This document shows positions 1 to 7,094 of a DNA stretch of 9,914 nt, in pieces. The DNA lies in assembly GCA_029935135.1 (NCBI GenBank), contig JAOZKX010000011.1:1-9914 (forward strand), in the 5' to 3' direction. Source of the DNA: Desulfocapsa sp. GTDB taxonomy: Bacteria > Desulfobacterota > Desulfobulbia > Desulfobulbales > Desulfocapsaceae. Below the pieces are notes generated by a model that was given only the letters and a program-made list of their open reading frames with translations, did no database searches and was not told where the DNA came from. Numbering within the stretch: the first letter of the stretch is position 1; every line of letters starts with the position of its first letter. The position numbers and the translations under genes were made by a program.

Positions 1-2
1 TC

Positions 3-545
3 CCGGAAGAAGAAAAAAGACTACGCCCCTACAGCGATTCTATTATCATTAAGGGCATTCAATCACCGGAAAGATTACTGGCAGAAACCACTCTTTTTCT
101 CCACCAGGTGGAAGAAAAACTTCCTGACGAAAAACGACGCCTGCTCGCCTCATACCACAAACGAGAAGATATCTTTGCCAATAAAAAAGTTCTGGTGGTG
201 GATGATGATATGCGTAATGTCTTTGCCCTCTCCAGTGCCCTTGAGGAAAAGGGTATGGAGGTTGTGGCCGCTGAAAATGGGAAAAAAGGACTGGAAATGC
301 TTGCCTCCCATCCCGATGTCAACCTGGTGCTTATGGACATCATGATGCCGGAGATGGATGGTTTTGAGGCAATTAGCAGAATAAGAGAACAGGCAGCACA
401 TGCCAAAACACCGATAATCGCCCTCACCGCCAAGGCAATGCAGGGCGACCGCTTGAAATGTATTGAAGCAGGTGCCAATGATTATCTGGCAAAACCCGTG
501 GATGTGGAAAGATTACTATCAATGTTACGAGTGTGGATGTGCTAG
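3..545 (+). CDS. Hybrid sensor histidine kinase, C-terminal receiver part (5' partial)
   Basis: The frame is open from the left edge, so this is the last 180 codons of a larger protein. Visible codons 1-36 look like the end of a degenerate receiver domain: the segment IIIKGIQSPERLL carries the lysine (codon 17) expected at the end of beta-5, followed by a long helix. A charged linker leads to a complete receiver domain at about codons 61-178, with acidic pocket D67-D69, phospho-acceptor D112 in LVLMDIMMP, T142 and K164 in LAKP. This layout, two or more receivers at the C-terminus followed by cheR and cheB genes, is typical of large HAMP/GAF hybrid kinases; that part of the protein lies outside the window and is inferred. 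An internal GTG at 108 could be mistaken for a start, but similarity and the open frame continue upstream of it. The stop overlaps the start of the next gene. Confidence 0.9.
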   Translation, partial: PEEEKRLRPYSDSIIIKGIQSPERLLAETTLFLHQVEEKLPDEKRRLLASYHKREDIFANKKVLVVDDDMRNVFALSSALEEKGMEVVAAENGKKGLEMLASHPDVNLVLMDIMMPEMDGFEAISRIREQAAHAKTPIIALTAKAMQGDRLKCIEAGANDYLAKPVDVERLLSMLRVWMC

Positions 546-1396
546 TAAAAGAGCAGAATCAGAGTCAGGTGAAAACAGCTCGGGAAACAGAAAAGATTGA
601 GATCACCCTTCTCCTCGAAGCTATTTTTCTGCAATATGGGTACGATTTCCGCAACTATTCCACAGCCCATATCAGACGGCGGATTCGCCGCCATCTGGAA
701 CTCTCCGGTATGGCAAATATCTCCGCCATGCAGCACCGCCTGCTCACTGACAGAGATTTTTTTCAGTCTCTTTTGTATGATCTCTCCATCAATGTAACGG
801 AAATGTTTCGTGACCCCTCTTTTTTCCTGGCCGTGCGCAATACAGTTGTACCGATCCTTGCAACCCATCCCTTTATTAAGGTGTGGCATGCAGGCTGTGC
901 CAGCGGGGAAGAGTTATACTCCATGGCTATTCTCCTGAAGGAGGAGGGCCTTTTTTCACATCTGCAACTCTACGGTACCGACTTCAACGATATGATCCTC
1001 AGTAAAGCAAAAGAGGGCATCATCTCGACAGCGGCAATACAGGAATACACGAAGAATTATCAGCAGAGTGGCGGCAGGAGCTCATTTGCAGACTACTACA
1101 CAGCACGCTATGAACGGGCAATAATGGCTCCGGAACTCAAAGAAAAGATACTCTTTGCCAATCACAATCTGGTTATCGATCAGGTTTTTGGAGAGATGCA
1201 GATGATTGTCTGCCGTAATGTACTGATCTACTTCAGCAGGGAACTGCAGAATAGGGTCATTCGTCTTTTTTATGACAGTCTCTGTCGCGGTGGTATACTG
1301 TGTCTCGGCAGCAAGGAAAGTCTTCACTTTTCCGACCTGCAAGACAACTTCACTGCCATTGCAGAAAAAGAACAGATTTACCAAAAGAACTATTAA
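533..1396 (+). CDS. cheR: CheR-family protein-glutamate O-methyltransferase
   Basis: A 287-residue cytoplasmic enzyme expected to transfer a methyl group from S-adenosylmethionine to glutamate side chains of a receptor-like partner. The N-terminal helical CheR domain covers about residues 22-85, with the basic stretch IRRRIRRHLE. The SAM-binding fold follows: VTEMFRD (88-94), the glycine-rich loop HAGCASGEELYS (119-130), the acidic LYGTDFND (147-153) and CRNVLIYF (227-234). Length and motifs match complete CheR proteins; no TPR or other extension is present. The GTG at 533 overlaps the upstream gene by 13 bp; a GTG at 539 in the same frame is an alternative, and neither has a strong ribosome site, so translation is probably coupled to the kinase gene. 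No chemoreceptor, CheA or CheW gene is in view, so the target may be the upstream hybrid kinase itself (inference). The family call is firm; the substrate is unknown. Confidence 0.93.
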   Translation: MDVLVKEQNQSQVKTARETEKIEITLLLEAIFLQYGYDFRNYSTAHIRRRIRRHLELSGMANISAMQHRLLTDRDFFQSLLYDLSINVTEMFRDPSFFLAVRNTVVPILATHPFIKVWHAGCASGEELYSMAILLKEEGLFSHLQLYGTDFNDMILSKAKEGIISTAAIQEYTKNYQQSGGRSSFADYYTARYERAIMAPELKEKILFANHNLVIDQVFGEMQMIVCRNVLIYFSRELQNRVIRLFYDSLCRGGILCLGSKESLHFSDLQDNFTAIAEKEQIYQKNY

Positions 1397-1422
1397 CGAA
1401 TTCACTCCTCTGCGGAAAATGC

Positions 1423-2055
1423 ATGGCCAGGACAAAAAGCCACCCTCACTACAGTGCCATAGTTATCGGCGTTTCCTTTGGCGGCCTTCAGGCTTTGCAG
1501 ACCATTCTGCCACCGCTGCCCGCAGACTTTCCTGTACCGATTATGGTGGTACAGCATCACGACCCACAGGCCGATGATTTTCTCGCACGCCATCTGGATA
1601 GTCACTGTTCATTGCGGGTCAAGGTCGCTGCAGAAAAAGAAAAAGCCACTGCGGGCACCATTTATCTGGCACCTCCCAATTACCATTTACTGATAGAAGA
1701 TGACCACACCTTCTCTCTTTCCTATGATGAAAAGGTGAATTATGCGCGTCCCAGTATAGATGTCCTGTTTGAGAGTGGTGCAGATGTCTATGGCAAAAAG
1801 CTTATTGGAGTGATTCTCACTGGGGCCAACAGTGATGGCAGTAAAGGCCTGCGATGCATCAAACAGTGCGGCGGTATTGCGGTTGTACAGGAGCCGCTGT
1901 CTGCTACGGCTGCCAGTATGCCTGAGGCGGCAATTGCAGCCACTCAGGTCGATTACATTACCCCGCTGGATCAAATTGGTGCACTGTTAAGAACATTACT
2001 GGATACCAGTTCAAAAAGTACTTCAACAGCAGATGACAATTGTGATACAATCTAA
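1423..2055 (+). CDS. cheB: Stand-alone CheB-type protein-glutamate methylesterase
   Basis: A 210-residue protein equal to the catalytic half of CheB, which removes methyl esters (and in classical CheB deamidates glutamines) from receptor glutamates. The catalytic triad is visible: Ser18 in IGVSFGGLQAL, His45 in VVQHHDP and Asp138 in ILTGANSDGSKG. YLAPPNYHLL (81-90) and the late VVQEPLSATAASMPEAA (154-170) are further family motifs. The usual N-terminal receiver domain, which holds classical CheB inactive until phosphorylated, is absent. The ATG at 1423 is preferred because homology begins just after it and a weak GGA lies 6 bp upstream; a longer frame from GTG 1300 would overlap cheR and encode residues unlike the family. 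It lies 26 bp after cheR and 3 bp before the next kinase gene. The last 16 residues are Ser/Thr/Asp rich and probably disordered. Confidence 0.92.
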   Translation: MARTKSHPHYSAIVIGVSFGGLQALQTILPPLPADFPVPIMVVQHHDPQADDFLARHLDSHCSLRVKVAAEKEKATAGTIYLAPPNYHLLIEDDHTFSLSYDEKVNYARPSIDVLFESGADVYGKKLIGVILTGANSDGSKGLRCIKQCGGIAVVQEPLSATAASMPEAAIAATQVDYITPLDQIGALLRTLLDTSSKSTSTADDNCDTI

Positions 2056-2058
2056 CTT

Positions 2059-4017
2059 ATGGAACTGAAACCAACTATCCTTATAGTCGATGATCGACCG
2101 GAAAACCTCATAAGTCTTGAGGCAATGCTGGATGATCTTGACATCAATATCATATCTGCATCATCAGGTAAAGAAGCCCTTACGCTTCTGCTGCATCATG
2201 ACATCGCCCTGGTGCTTCTTGATGTACAAATGCCAAATATGGATGGTTTTGAAGTTGCCGACCTGATGCGGGCAAGCAAGAAAACGAAAGAGATACCCAT
2301 CATCTTTATCACCGCTATCAGCACGGATGAAAAACATATCTATCAGGGCTATGCGTCTGGAGCTGTGGATTATATCTGTAAGCCAATCATTGAGCCACAG
2401 ATACTGCTCAGTAAGGTCAACACTTTTTGCGACCTGCATCTGGCAAAACGAAAAACGGAAGGAGCGCTTCAGTCTGTACGGGAGAGTGAACTCCTCTGGC
2501 AACGGACTTTTGATGCCATAGGCGATATGGTAATCATTCAGGATACAGATTTCCAGATGCTGCAAGTGAACCAGGCCACTCTTGATTATTTTCACCTCAC
2601 AACTGAAGAGATCGTGGGGAAAAAATGTTTTGAGCTCTTTTCTCCTGACAAAGACCTTTGTGAACATTGCCCCATTTACTCAGTCAAAAACAGCCTGCAG
2701 CCCGTAACAACAGGGATGAGCTTTGGGATGCCAAAAAGAAGCTGCCAAGTCACCGTTTCTCCAATCCTGGATGACAGTCAAACATTACTGGGAATTGTCC
2801 ATATCGTACGGGATATCAGTGACCAGAAACAGCTGGAGACCCAACTCCGACAAGCGCAAAAAATGGAGGCCATCGGCACACTGGCAGGAGGCATTGCCCA
2901 CGACTTTAACAATATCCTGACCCCCATTGTCGGTTATGCCAACTTACTTCGCCTTCAGGCAAATGACGACATCCAGATGCAACAGGGGCTGGACACCATT
3001 ATGGAGGCTGCCGGACGTGCCACCGAACTTGTCAAGCAGATCCTCTCCTTCAGCCGCAAACAGGAACAGGAGATGACCCCCCTTTCTATCCAGCCCATTG
3101 TGACAGAAGTATTAAAATTGCTCAATTCCACTCTCCCCTCAACCATAGAGGTACAGCACGATATAGATATGGACTGTGGAAAAATCCTGGCAGATCCCAC
3201 GCAGATCCACCAGCTGCTGATGAACCTCTGCACCAACAGCGGGTATGCAATGAGTGAACGGGGAGGTGTGCTGAAGGTGTCGGTTCATTGTCTTGACTTG
3301 TCAACCAGTGAGTGCAGTCAACTGCCACGCCTTTCACCTGGAGTTCACCTCTGCCTTGAAGTAAGTGATACCGGCAGTGGAATACCAACAGACATCCAGA
3401 AACGCGTCTTTGAACCCTATTTTACCACCAAGGTAAAGGACCAGGGCACCGGAATGGGACTGGCAGTGGTACACAGTATTGTCGTGAGTCACAATGGTGA
3501 TATCTTCCTCAGCAGTAAAGAAGGAAAAGGTTCTACATTTCGTATTTTCCTACCTGTCCAGCAAGAAGAAACAGGTAAGGAAACCCATCCCAGCGAAACA
3601 GTACTGGCAAAAGGAACAGAACACATATTGCTGGTCGATGATGAGGAAAGTGTTATCAAAGTGCATCAGGAAATGCTTACCTCCCTTGGCTACCAGGTTA
3701 CTATCACCACAGACAGTAACCAGGCACTGCAGTGGATCCGTGCCGAACCGGAAAAATTTGATCTCCTTTTTACCGACATGACCATGCCCGGTCTTACCGG
3801 TGCCGAACTCACCCGCGAAACGCTAAACCTGCGAGCTGATCTACCCATTATCATCTGCACCGGTTTCAGTGAGCTCCTCAGCCCCCAACAGGCTCAGGAG
3901 CTCGGTGTCAGTGCTTTTCTTTCTAAACCGGTTACCCTCTCAAGAATGGCCAGTGTCACACAAAAAGTACTGCATCAGTCACAACCCAAAAAGGCAGCAA
4001 CACCTTCACAAAGCTAG
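2059..4017 (+). CDS. Soluble hybrid histidine kinase, REC-PAS-HisKA-HATPase-REC
   Basis: A 652-residue protein with no membrane segment. Domains in order: receiver 1 at about 5-122 (D11/D12, phospho-acceptor D55 in LLDVQMP, T85, K108 in CKP); linker helix; PAS at about 140-258; HisKA with phospho-acceptor H281 in GIAHDFNN; HATPase with N-box N389/N393, G1 box DTGSGI (437-442) and G2 box GTGMGLAVVHS (463-473); receiver 2 at about 522-640 (D527/D528, D573 in FTDMTMP, T601, K623 in SKP). The PAS carries four cysteines (C190, C201, C204, C229), including CEHCP. A receiver at the N-terminus suggests this kinase is itself a phosphorelay target, perhaps of the multi-receiver kinase two genes upstream (inference). 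It starts 3 bp after cheB with no clear Shine-Dalgarno, so it is probably translationally coupled. The core is closer to that of the minus-strand kinase at 7095-9332 than to the next plus-strand kinase. Confidence 0.94.
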   Translation: MELKPTILIVDDRPENLISLEAMLDDLDINIISASSGKEALTLLLHHDIALVLLDVQMPNMDGFEVADLMRASKKTKEIPIIFITAISTDEKHIYQGYASGAVDYICKPIIEPQILLSKVNTFCDLHLAKRKTEGALQSVRESELLWQRTFDAIGDMVIIQDTDFQMLQVNQATLDYFHLTTEEIVGKKCFELFSPDKDLCEHCPIYSVKNSLQPVTTGMSFGMPKRSCQVTVSPILDDSQTLLGIVHIVRDISDQKQLETQLRQAQKMEAIGTLAGGIAHDFNNILTPIVGYANLLRLQANDDIQMQQGLDTIMEAAGRATELVKQILSFSRKQEQEMTPLSIQPIVTEVLKLLNSTLPSTIEVQHDIDMDCGKILADPTQIHQLLMNLCTNSGYAMSERGGVLKVSVHCLDLSTSECSQLPRLSPGVHLCLEVSDTGSGIPTDIQKRVFEPYFTTKVKDQGTGMGLAVVHSIVVSHNGDIFLSSKEGKGSTFRIFLPVQQEETGKETHPSETVLAKGTEHILLVDDEESVIKVHQEMLTSLGYQVTITTDSNQALQWIRAEPEKFDLLFTDMTMPGLTGAELTRETLNLRADLPIIICTGFSELLSPQQAQELGVSAFLSKPVTLSRMASVTQKVLHQSQPKKAATPSQS

Positions 4018-4025
4018 AGAACCCT

Positions 4026-4829
4026 ATGACATTATCCTTTAAAAGCATAAAATTTCTGCCCTGTTTTCTGCTCACCCTCTCCATTCTTCTCCCGGCAGCC
4101 ACTCCCTGTCGGTCTGATTCAACACTCATTATCTCCGGACACCCGGATTATCCGCCCTATATGTGGAATCAGGACTCGCAACTACTTGGCATTGGCGCAG
4201 AGCTCATCAAAACCATATGCCTGGAACTGAATCAAAAGTGTGAGATGCGCCCCATCGACTCCTGGAAACGCGTTCAGGAACTCGTTCGAAGCGGCGAAAT
4301 CGACATCCTCATCGGTGCCTATACCAATGAGGATCGCCGCTCCTACATGGAGTACAGCATTGCCTATATGCAGGACCCAACCAGTATTTTTGTCCACAAA
4401 AACCGCTCCTTTTCCTTTACCACCCGGGAAGATCTTATCGGCAGGCGTGGAGTGGCTATGTTTGGAGAGAGTTACGGACAGGAACTTGATTTATTTATCA
4501 CAGATAAACTGCAACTCTCTAGGACCTACACCACAGAGGCAGCATTTAAAAACCTGCAGAGCGGCCAGGTGGACTACATGCTCTGGGGCTACTATCCCTG
4601 GCTGATTCATGCACACCCACTCAATGCCACTACATGGTGTGAAATACTACCCAATCCAATCGTTGAAGAAGGCATGCACCTGACCTTTTCAAAAAAAAGC
4701 AGTTCACGCACACTGCTGCCCCAAGTAAATGAGATTATCAAACGATTACAAGAGAATGGAACGATCAAAATGTGGCGTAATCAGTTGATGCAGGATTACC
4801 GGCAACAACCTGCAGGAAAAAATCAGTGA
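4026..4829 (+). CDS. Exported family-3 solute-binding protein
   Basis: A 267-residue protein with a signal peptide: K6/K9, a hydrophobic core at about 10-25 and a polar region ending near residue 30. Cys28 follows Pro, not a lipobox residue, so a soluble periplasmic protein is more likely than a lipoprotein. The mature part resembles SBP_bac_3 (Venus-flytrap) proteins: HPDYPPYMW (39-47) opens lobe 1, [20 protein letters not shown] (92-111) holds the arginine region that usually binds a ligand carboxylate, and [13 protein letters not shown] (142-154) begins the lobe-2 motif. In [10 protein letters not shown] (181-190) the second Asp usual in amino-acid binders is replaced by Gly188, so the ligand may not be an amino acid (inference). 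No permease or ATPase gene is nearby; it lies 8 bp after one kinase gene and overlaps the next by 4 bp. A sensory role feeding the following kinase is therefore more likely than transport. Confidence 0.87.
   Translation: MTLSFKSIKFLPCFLLTLSILLPAATPCRSDSTLIISGHPDYPPYMWNQDSQLLGIGAELIKTICLELNQKCEMRPIDSWKRVQELVRSGEIDILIGAYTNEDRRSYMEYSIAYMQDPTSIFVHKNRSFSFTTREDLIGRRGVAMFGESYGQELDLFITDKLQLSRTYTTEAAFKNLQSGQVDYMLWGYYPWLIHAHPLNATTWCEILPNPIVEEGMHLTFSKKSSSRTLLPQVNEIIKRLQENGTIKMWRNQLMQDYRQQPAGKNQ
4814..4817 (+). promoter_or_regulatory. Ribosome binding site for the GTG-started kinase
   Basis: AGGA lies 8 bp before the GTG at 4826, inside the last codons of the binding-protein gene. It supports the GTG as the true start, in a GTGA overlap with the preceding stop codon. 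Confidence 0.6.
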
Positions 4830-7054
4830 GGATTCTGCCCGAGAAATGTTCCCTCTTCAGCGGTGGTCTGCTCAGTCAGCTCTCCGTAATTGCCCTACTG
4901 ACGACTACTATTATCCTCTCCTTTTTTGGCTGGCAGCGGGTCCAGACAGAAACAGATGAGCTGACCCGCTCACTGTATTCCTCCTTGGAGGCGGACAGTC
5001 ACCGCTTGGCCACAGCCCTGGAACTGCCCCTCTACAATTTTGATAATGAAACAGTCACAGCCCTGTGTCACTCCCTGTTAACGGATCCAAATATCACACA
5101 GATCACTGTTGACTCCAATAGCACGCAACGCATATACACAGCCGACAACTCCACAACTCTTCCCGATCATTCTGTTGAGATCATCAGCACAGAAAGTTCA
5201 ATTACTCACAACGACCTACTCATTGGGAAGCTTATTGTTCAAGCAAGTACCAAAACATTACAAAAACAGATCCGGCAGACCAGTCGCGCAACGCTTCTGC
5301 AAATTTTCATCCTGGACCTGTTTCTGGTTCTCAGTATAATCTTTTTTCTCTCCAAAACATTCATCAAACCAATGCACCAGTTACAGGATGCGGCAAAAAA
5401 CATTGCAGAGGGGAACCTTACCCATTCAATCAAAACGAGCAGCCATAATGAACTGGGTCAGCTTGGTGATAGTCTCGAAACCATGCGCAGCATGCTGCAG
5501 GAAAAGATTTCTGCCCTGGAAACTGAGATCAGTGAACGCCAGAAAACGGAAAAAGAACTGTTCAAAACAAAAAATTATCTCGATAACATTATCAACTCCA
5601 TGCCATCACAGCTGATTGGAGTTGATGGTAATTCCCAAATAACCTTATGGAACAAGCAGGCGGAAACACTGAGCAATATTTCTTCCTACGGGGCTGACGA
5701 GAGAAGCCTGAACAAGATATTTCCAACTCTTTGCAAAGAAAAAGAAGAAATCTCCCGAGCAATCAGCTCCAGAAAGATCATATTCGAGAATGCACGCATT
5801 TCTCAATCCGGTGACTCGACAAAATATGAAGACATTACCATATATCCACTTATCAGTAATGGTGTGGAAGGTGCCGTTATTCGTATTGATGATGTGACCA
5901 GTCAACATCGCATGCAGGAGGAACTGGCCCACAGTCGTAAACTCGATGCTATCGGGCAACTGGCCGGTGGAATTGCCCACGATTTCAACAACATGCTTGG
6001 TGGAATCATGGGCGGAGCTGAGCTTCTGGGAATGCATGTTGGTGATGACGCAAAAGCAAAACGATACCTTGAACTGATTATCGAGTCTAGTAAACGAGCC
6101 GGAGAACTCAACCGAAAACTCCTCTCCTTTGCCCGCAAGGATAAAATTGAGACCGGCCTGGTTGATGTCACCAGGGCCATGCAGGAAACAGAGGCAATAC
6201 TCACCCACAGTCTGGATAAGCAGATCAATATCTCAGTCACCATTGAGACAGAGAACACCACAGTGCTCGGCGATCTGAGCCAGCTGCAAAATGCCCTGAT
6301 CAATCTGGGAATTAACAGCGGTCATGCCATGCCCGATGGCGGAGAACTCACCTACCGGATCAAGGAAACGCAACTGGACCAGACCTACTGCTCCACCAGT
6401 CGCTTTGACATTGAACCCGGTCAATACCTGGACATCGAAATCCGTGACACCGGCACAGGGATTGCGCTTGAAAATCAACACCGCATATTTGACCCGTTTT
6501 TTACCACCAAAATACAGGGAAAGGGAACAGGTCTCGGACTCGCTGCTGTTCACGGGACTGTGGAGCAGCATCACGGAGCGATCACACTCTACAGTGAACC
6601 GGGTAAGGGCAGCTGCTTTCATATATACCTTCCCCTTTCCAAACAAGAGAGCGCTGCACAACCAGAAGAAGAGTCCATTCCCGTGACCGGGAGTGGAAAA
6701 ATTTTACTGATTGATGACGAACCAGTTATTGCTGCATCTGCCAAAGAAATACTCAAAAGCCTTGGCTATCAGGTCACGCTGGCAGAGAATGGAGAGGAAG
6801 GACTGCATATCTTTACAATGGATCCGGACCACTTCGATCTCGTCCTCACCGATATGGTTATGCCGAAAATGAACGGTAAAGAATGCTTTCTGGCCATGCA
6901 GAAGATCAAGCCGAATATCCGGGTACTGATCTCATCCGGATTTTCCCGTGATACGGATATTGAAGCATTAAAGGAAAAGGGGTTGAAGGGCTTTATCCGC
7001 AAACCTTACACCACAATAGAACTCAGTAGAGCCGTTGCCCTGGCCATACAATGA
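4826..7054 (+). CDS. Membrane hybrid histidine kinase, periplasmic sensor-HAMP-PAS-HisKA-HATPase-REC
   Basis: A 742-residue inner-membrane kinase. Transmembrane helix 1 is at about 17-36 and helix 2 at about 156-178, enclosing a periplasmic domain of some 115 residues. HAMP covers about 179-231, a charged coiled coil 228-248, PAS 249-360, HisKA with H385 in GIAHDFNN, HATPase with N493/N497, DTGTGI (541-546) and [11 protein letters not shown] (567-577), and a receiver at about 625-741 (D630/D631, D676 in LTDMVMP, S703, K726 in RKP). The periplasmic segment has the pattern [12 protein letters not shown] then [13 protein letters not shown], also seen in the minus-strand kinase at 7095-9332 and possibly a CHASE5-like fold (low certainty). 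The GTG start overlaps the stop of the binding-protein gene, so the two proteins are probably made together. The attached receiver implies phosphotransfer to an HPt protein encoded elsewhere. Confidence 0.94.
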   Translation: MRILPEKCSLFSGGLLSQLSVIALLTTTIILSFFGWQRVQTETDELTRSLYSSLEADSHRLATALELPLYNFDNETVTALCHSLLTDPNITQITVDSNSTQRIYTADNSTTLPDHSVEIISTESSITHNDLLIGKLIVQASTKTLQKQIRQTSRATLLQIFILDLFLVLSIIFFLSKTFIKPMHQLQDAAKNIAEGNLTHSIKTSSHNELGQLGDSLETMRSMLQEKISALETEISERQKTEKELFKTKNYLDNIINSMPSQLIGVDGNSQITLWNKQAETLSNISSYGADERSLNKIFPTLCKEKEEISRAISSRKIIFENARISQSGDSTKYEDITIYPLISNGVEGAVIRIDDVTSQHRMQEELAHSRKLDAIGQLAGGIAHDFNNMLGGIMGGAELLGMHVGDDAKAKRYLELIIESSKRAGELNRKLLSFARKDKIETGLVDVTRAMQETEAILTHSLDKQINISVTIETENTTVLGDLSQLQNALINLGINSGHAMPDGGELTYRIKETQLDQTYCSTSRFDIEPGQYLDIEIRDTGTGIALENQHRIFDPFFTTKIQGKGTGLGLAAVHGTVEQHHGAITLYSEPGKGSCFHIYLPLSKQESAAQPEEESIPVTGSGKILLIDDEPVIAASAKEILKSLGYQVTLAENGEEGLHIFTMDPDHFDLVLTDMVMPKMNGKECFLAMQKIKPNIRVLISSGFSRDTDIEALKEKGLKGFIRKPYTTIELSRAVALAIQ

Positions 7055-7094
7055 GCACTTCCTGACCTGAAGAGGCTGAATAACGATTACATTC

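Noticed and set aside
1300..1422. A 41-codon upstream extension of the CheB frame from a GTG.
   Set aside because: It overlaps the cheR coding end, and its residues are an out-of-frame reading of conserved cheR sequence with no CheB similarity.
4107..4112. Cys28 of the binding protein as a lipoprotein anchor.
   Set aside because: The residues before it (A-T-P) do not fit a lipobox, which needs a small residue just before the cysteine.
5645..6208. A 187-codon open frame on the minus strand inside the membrane kinase gene.
   Set aside because: It is antisense to intact PAS and HisKA coding sequence and has no recognisable motif.
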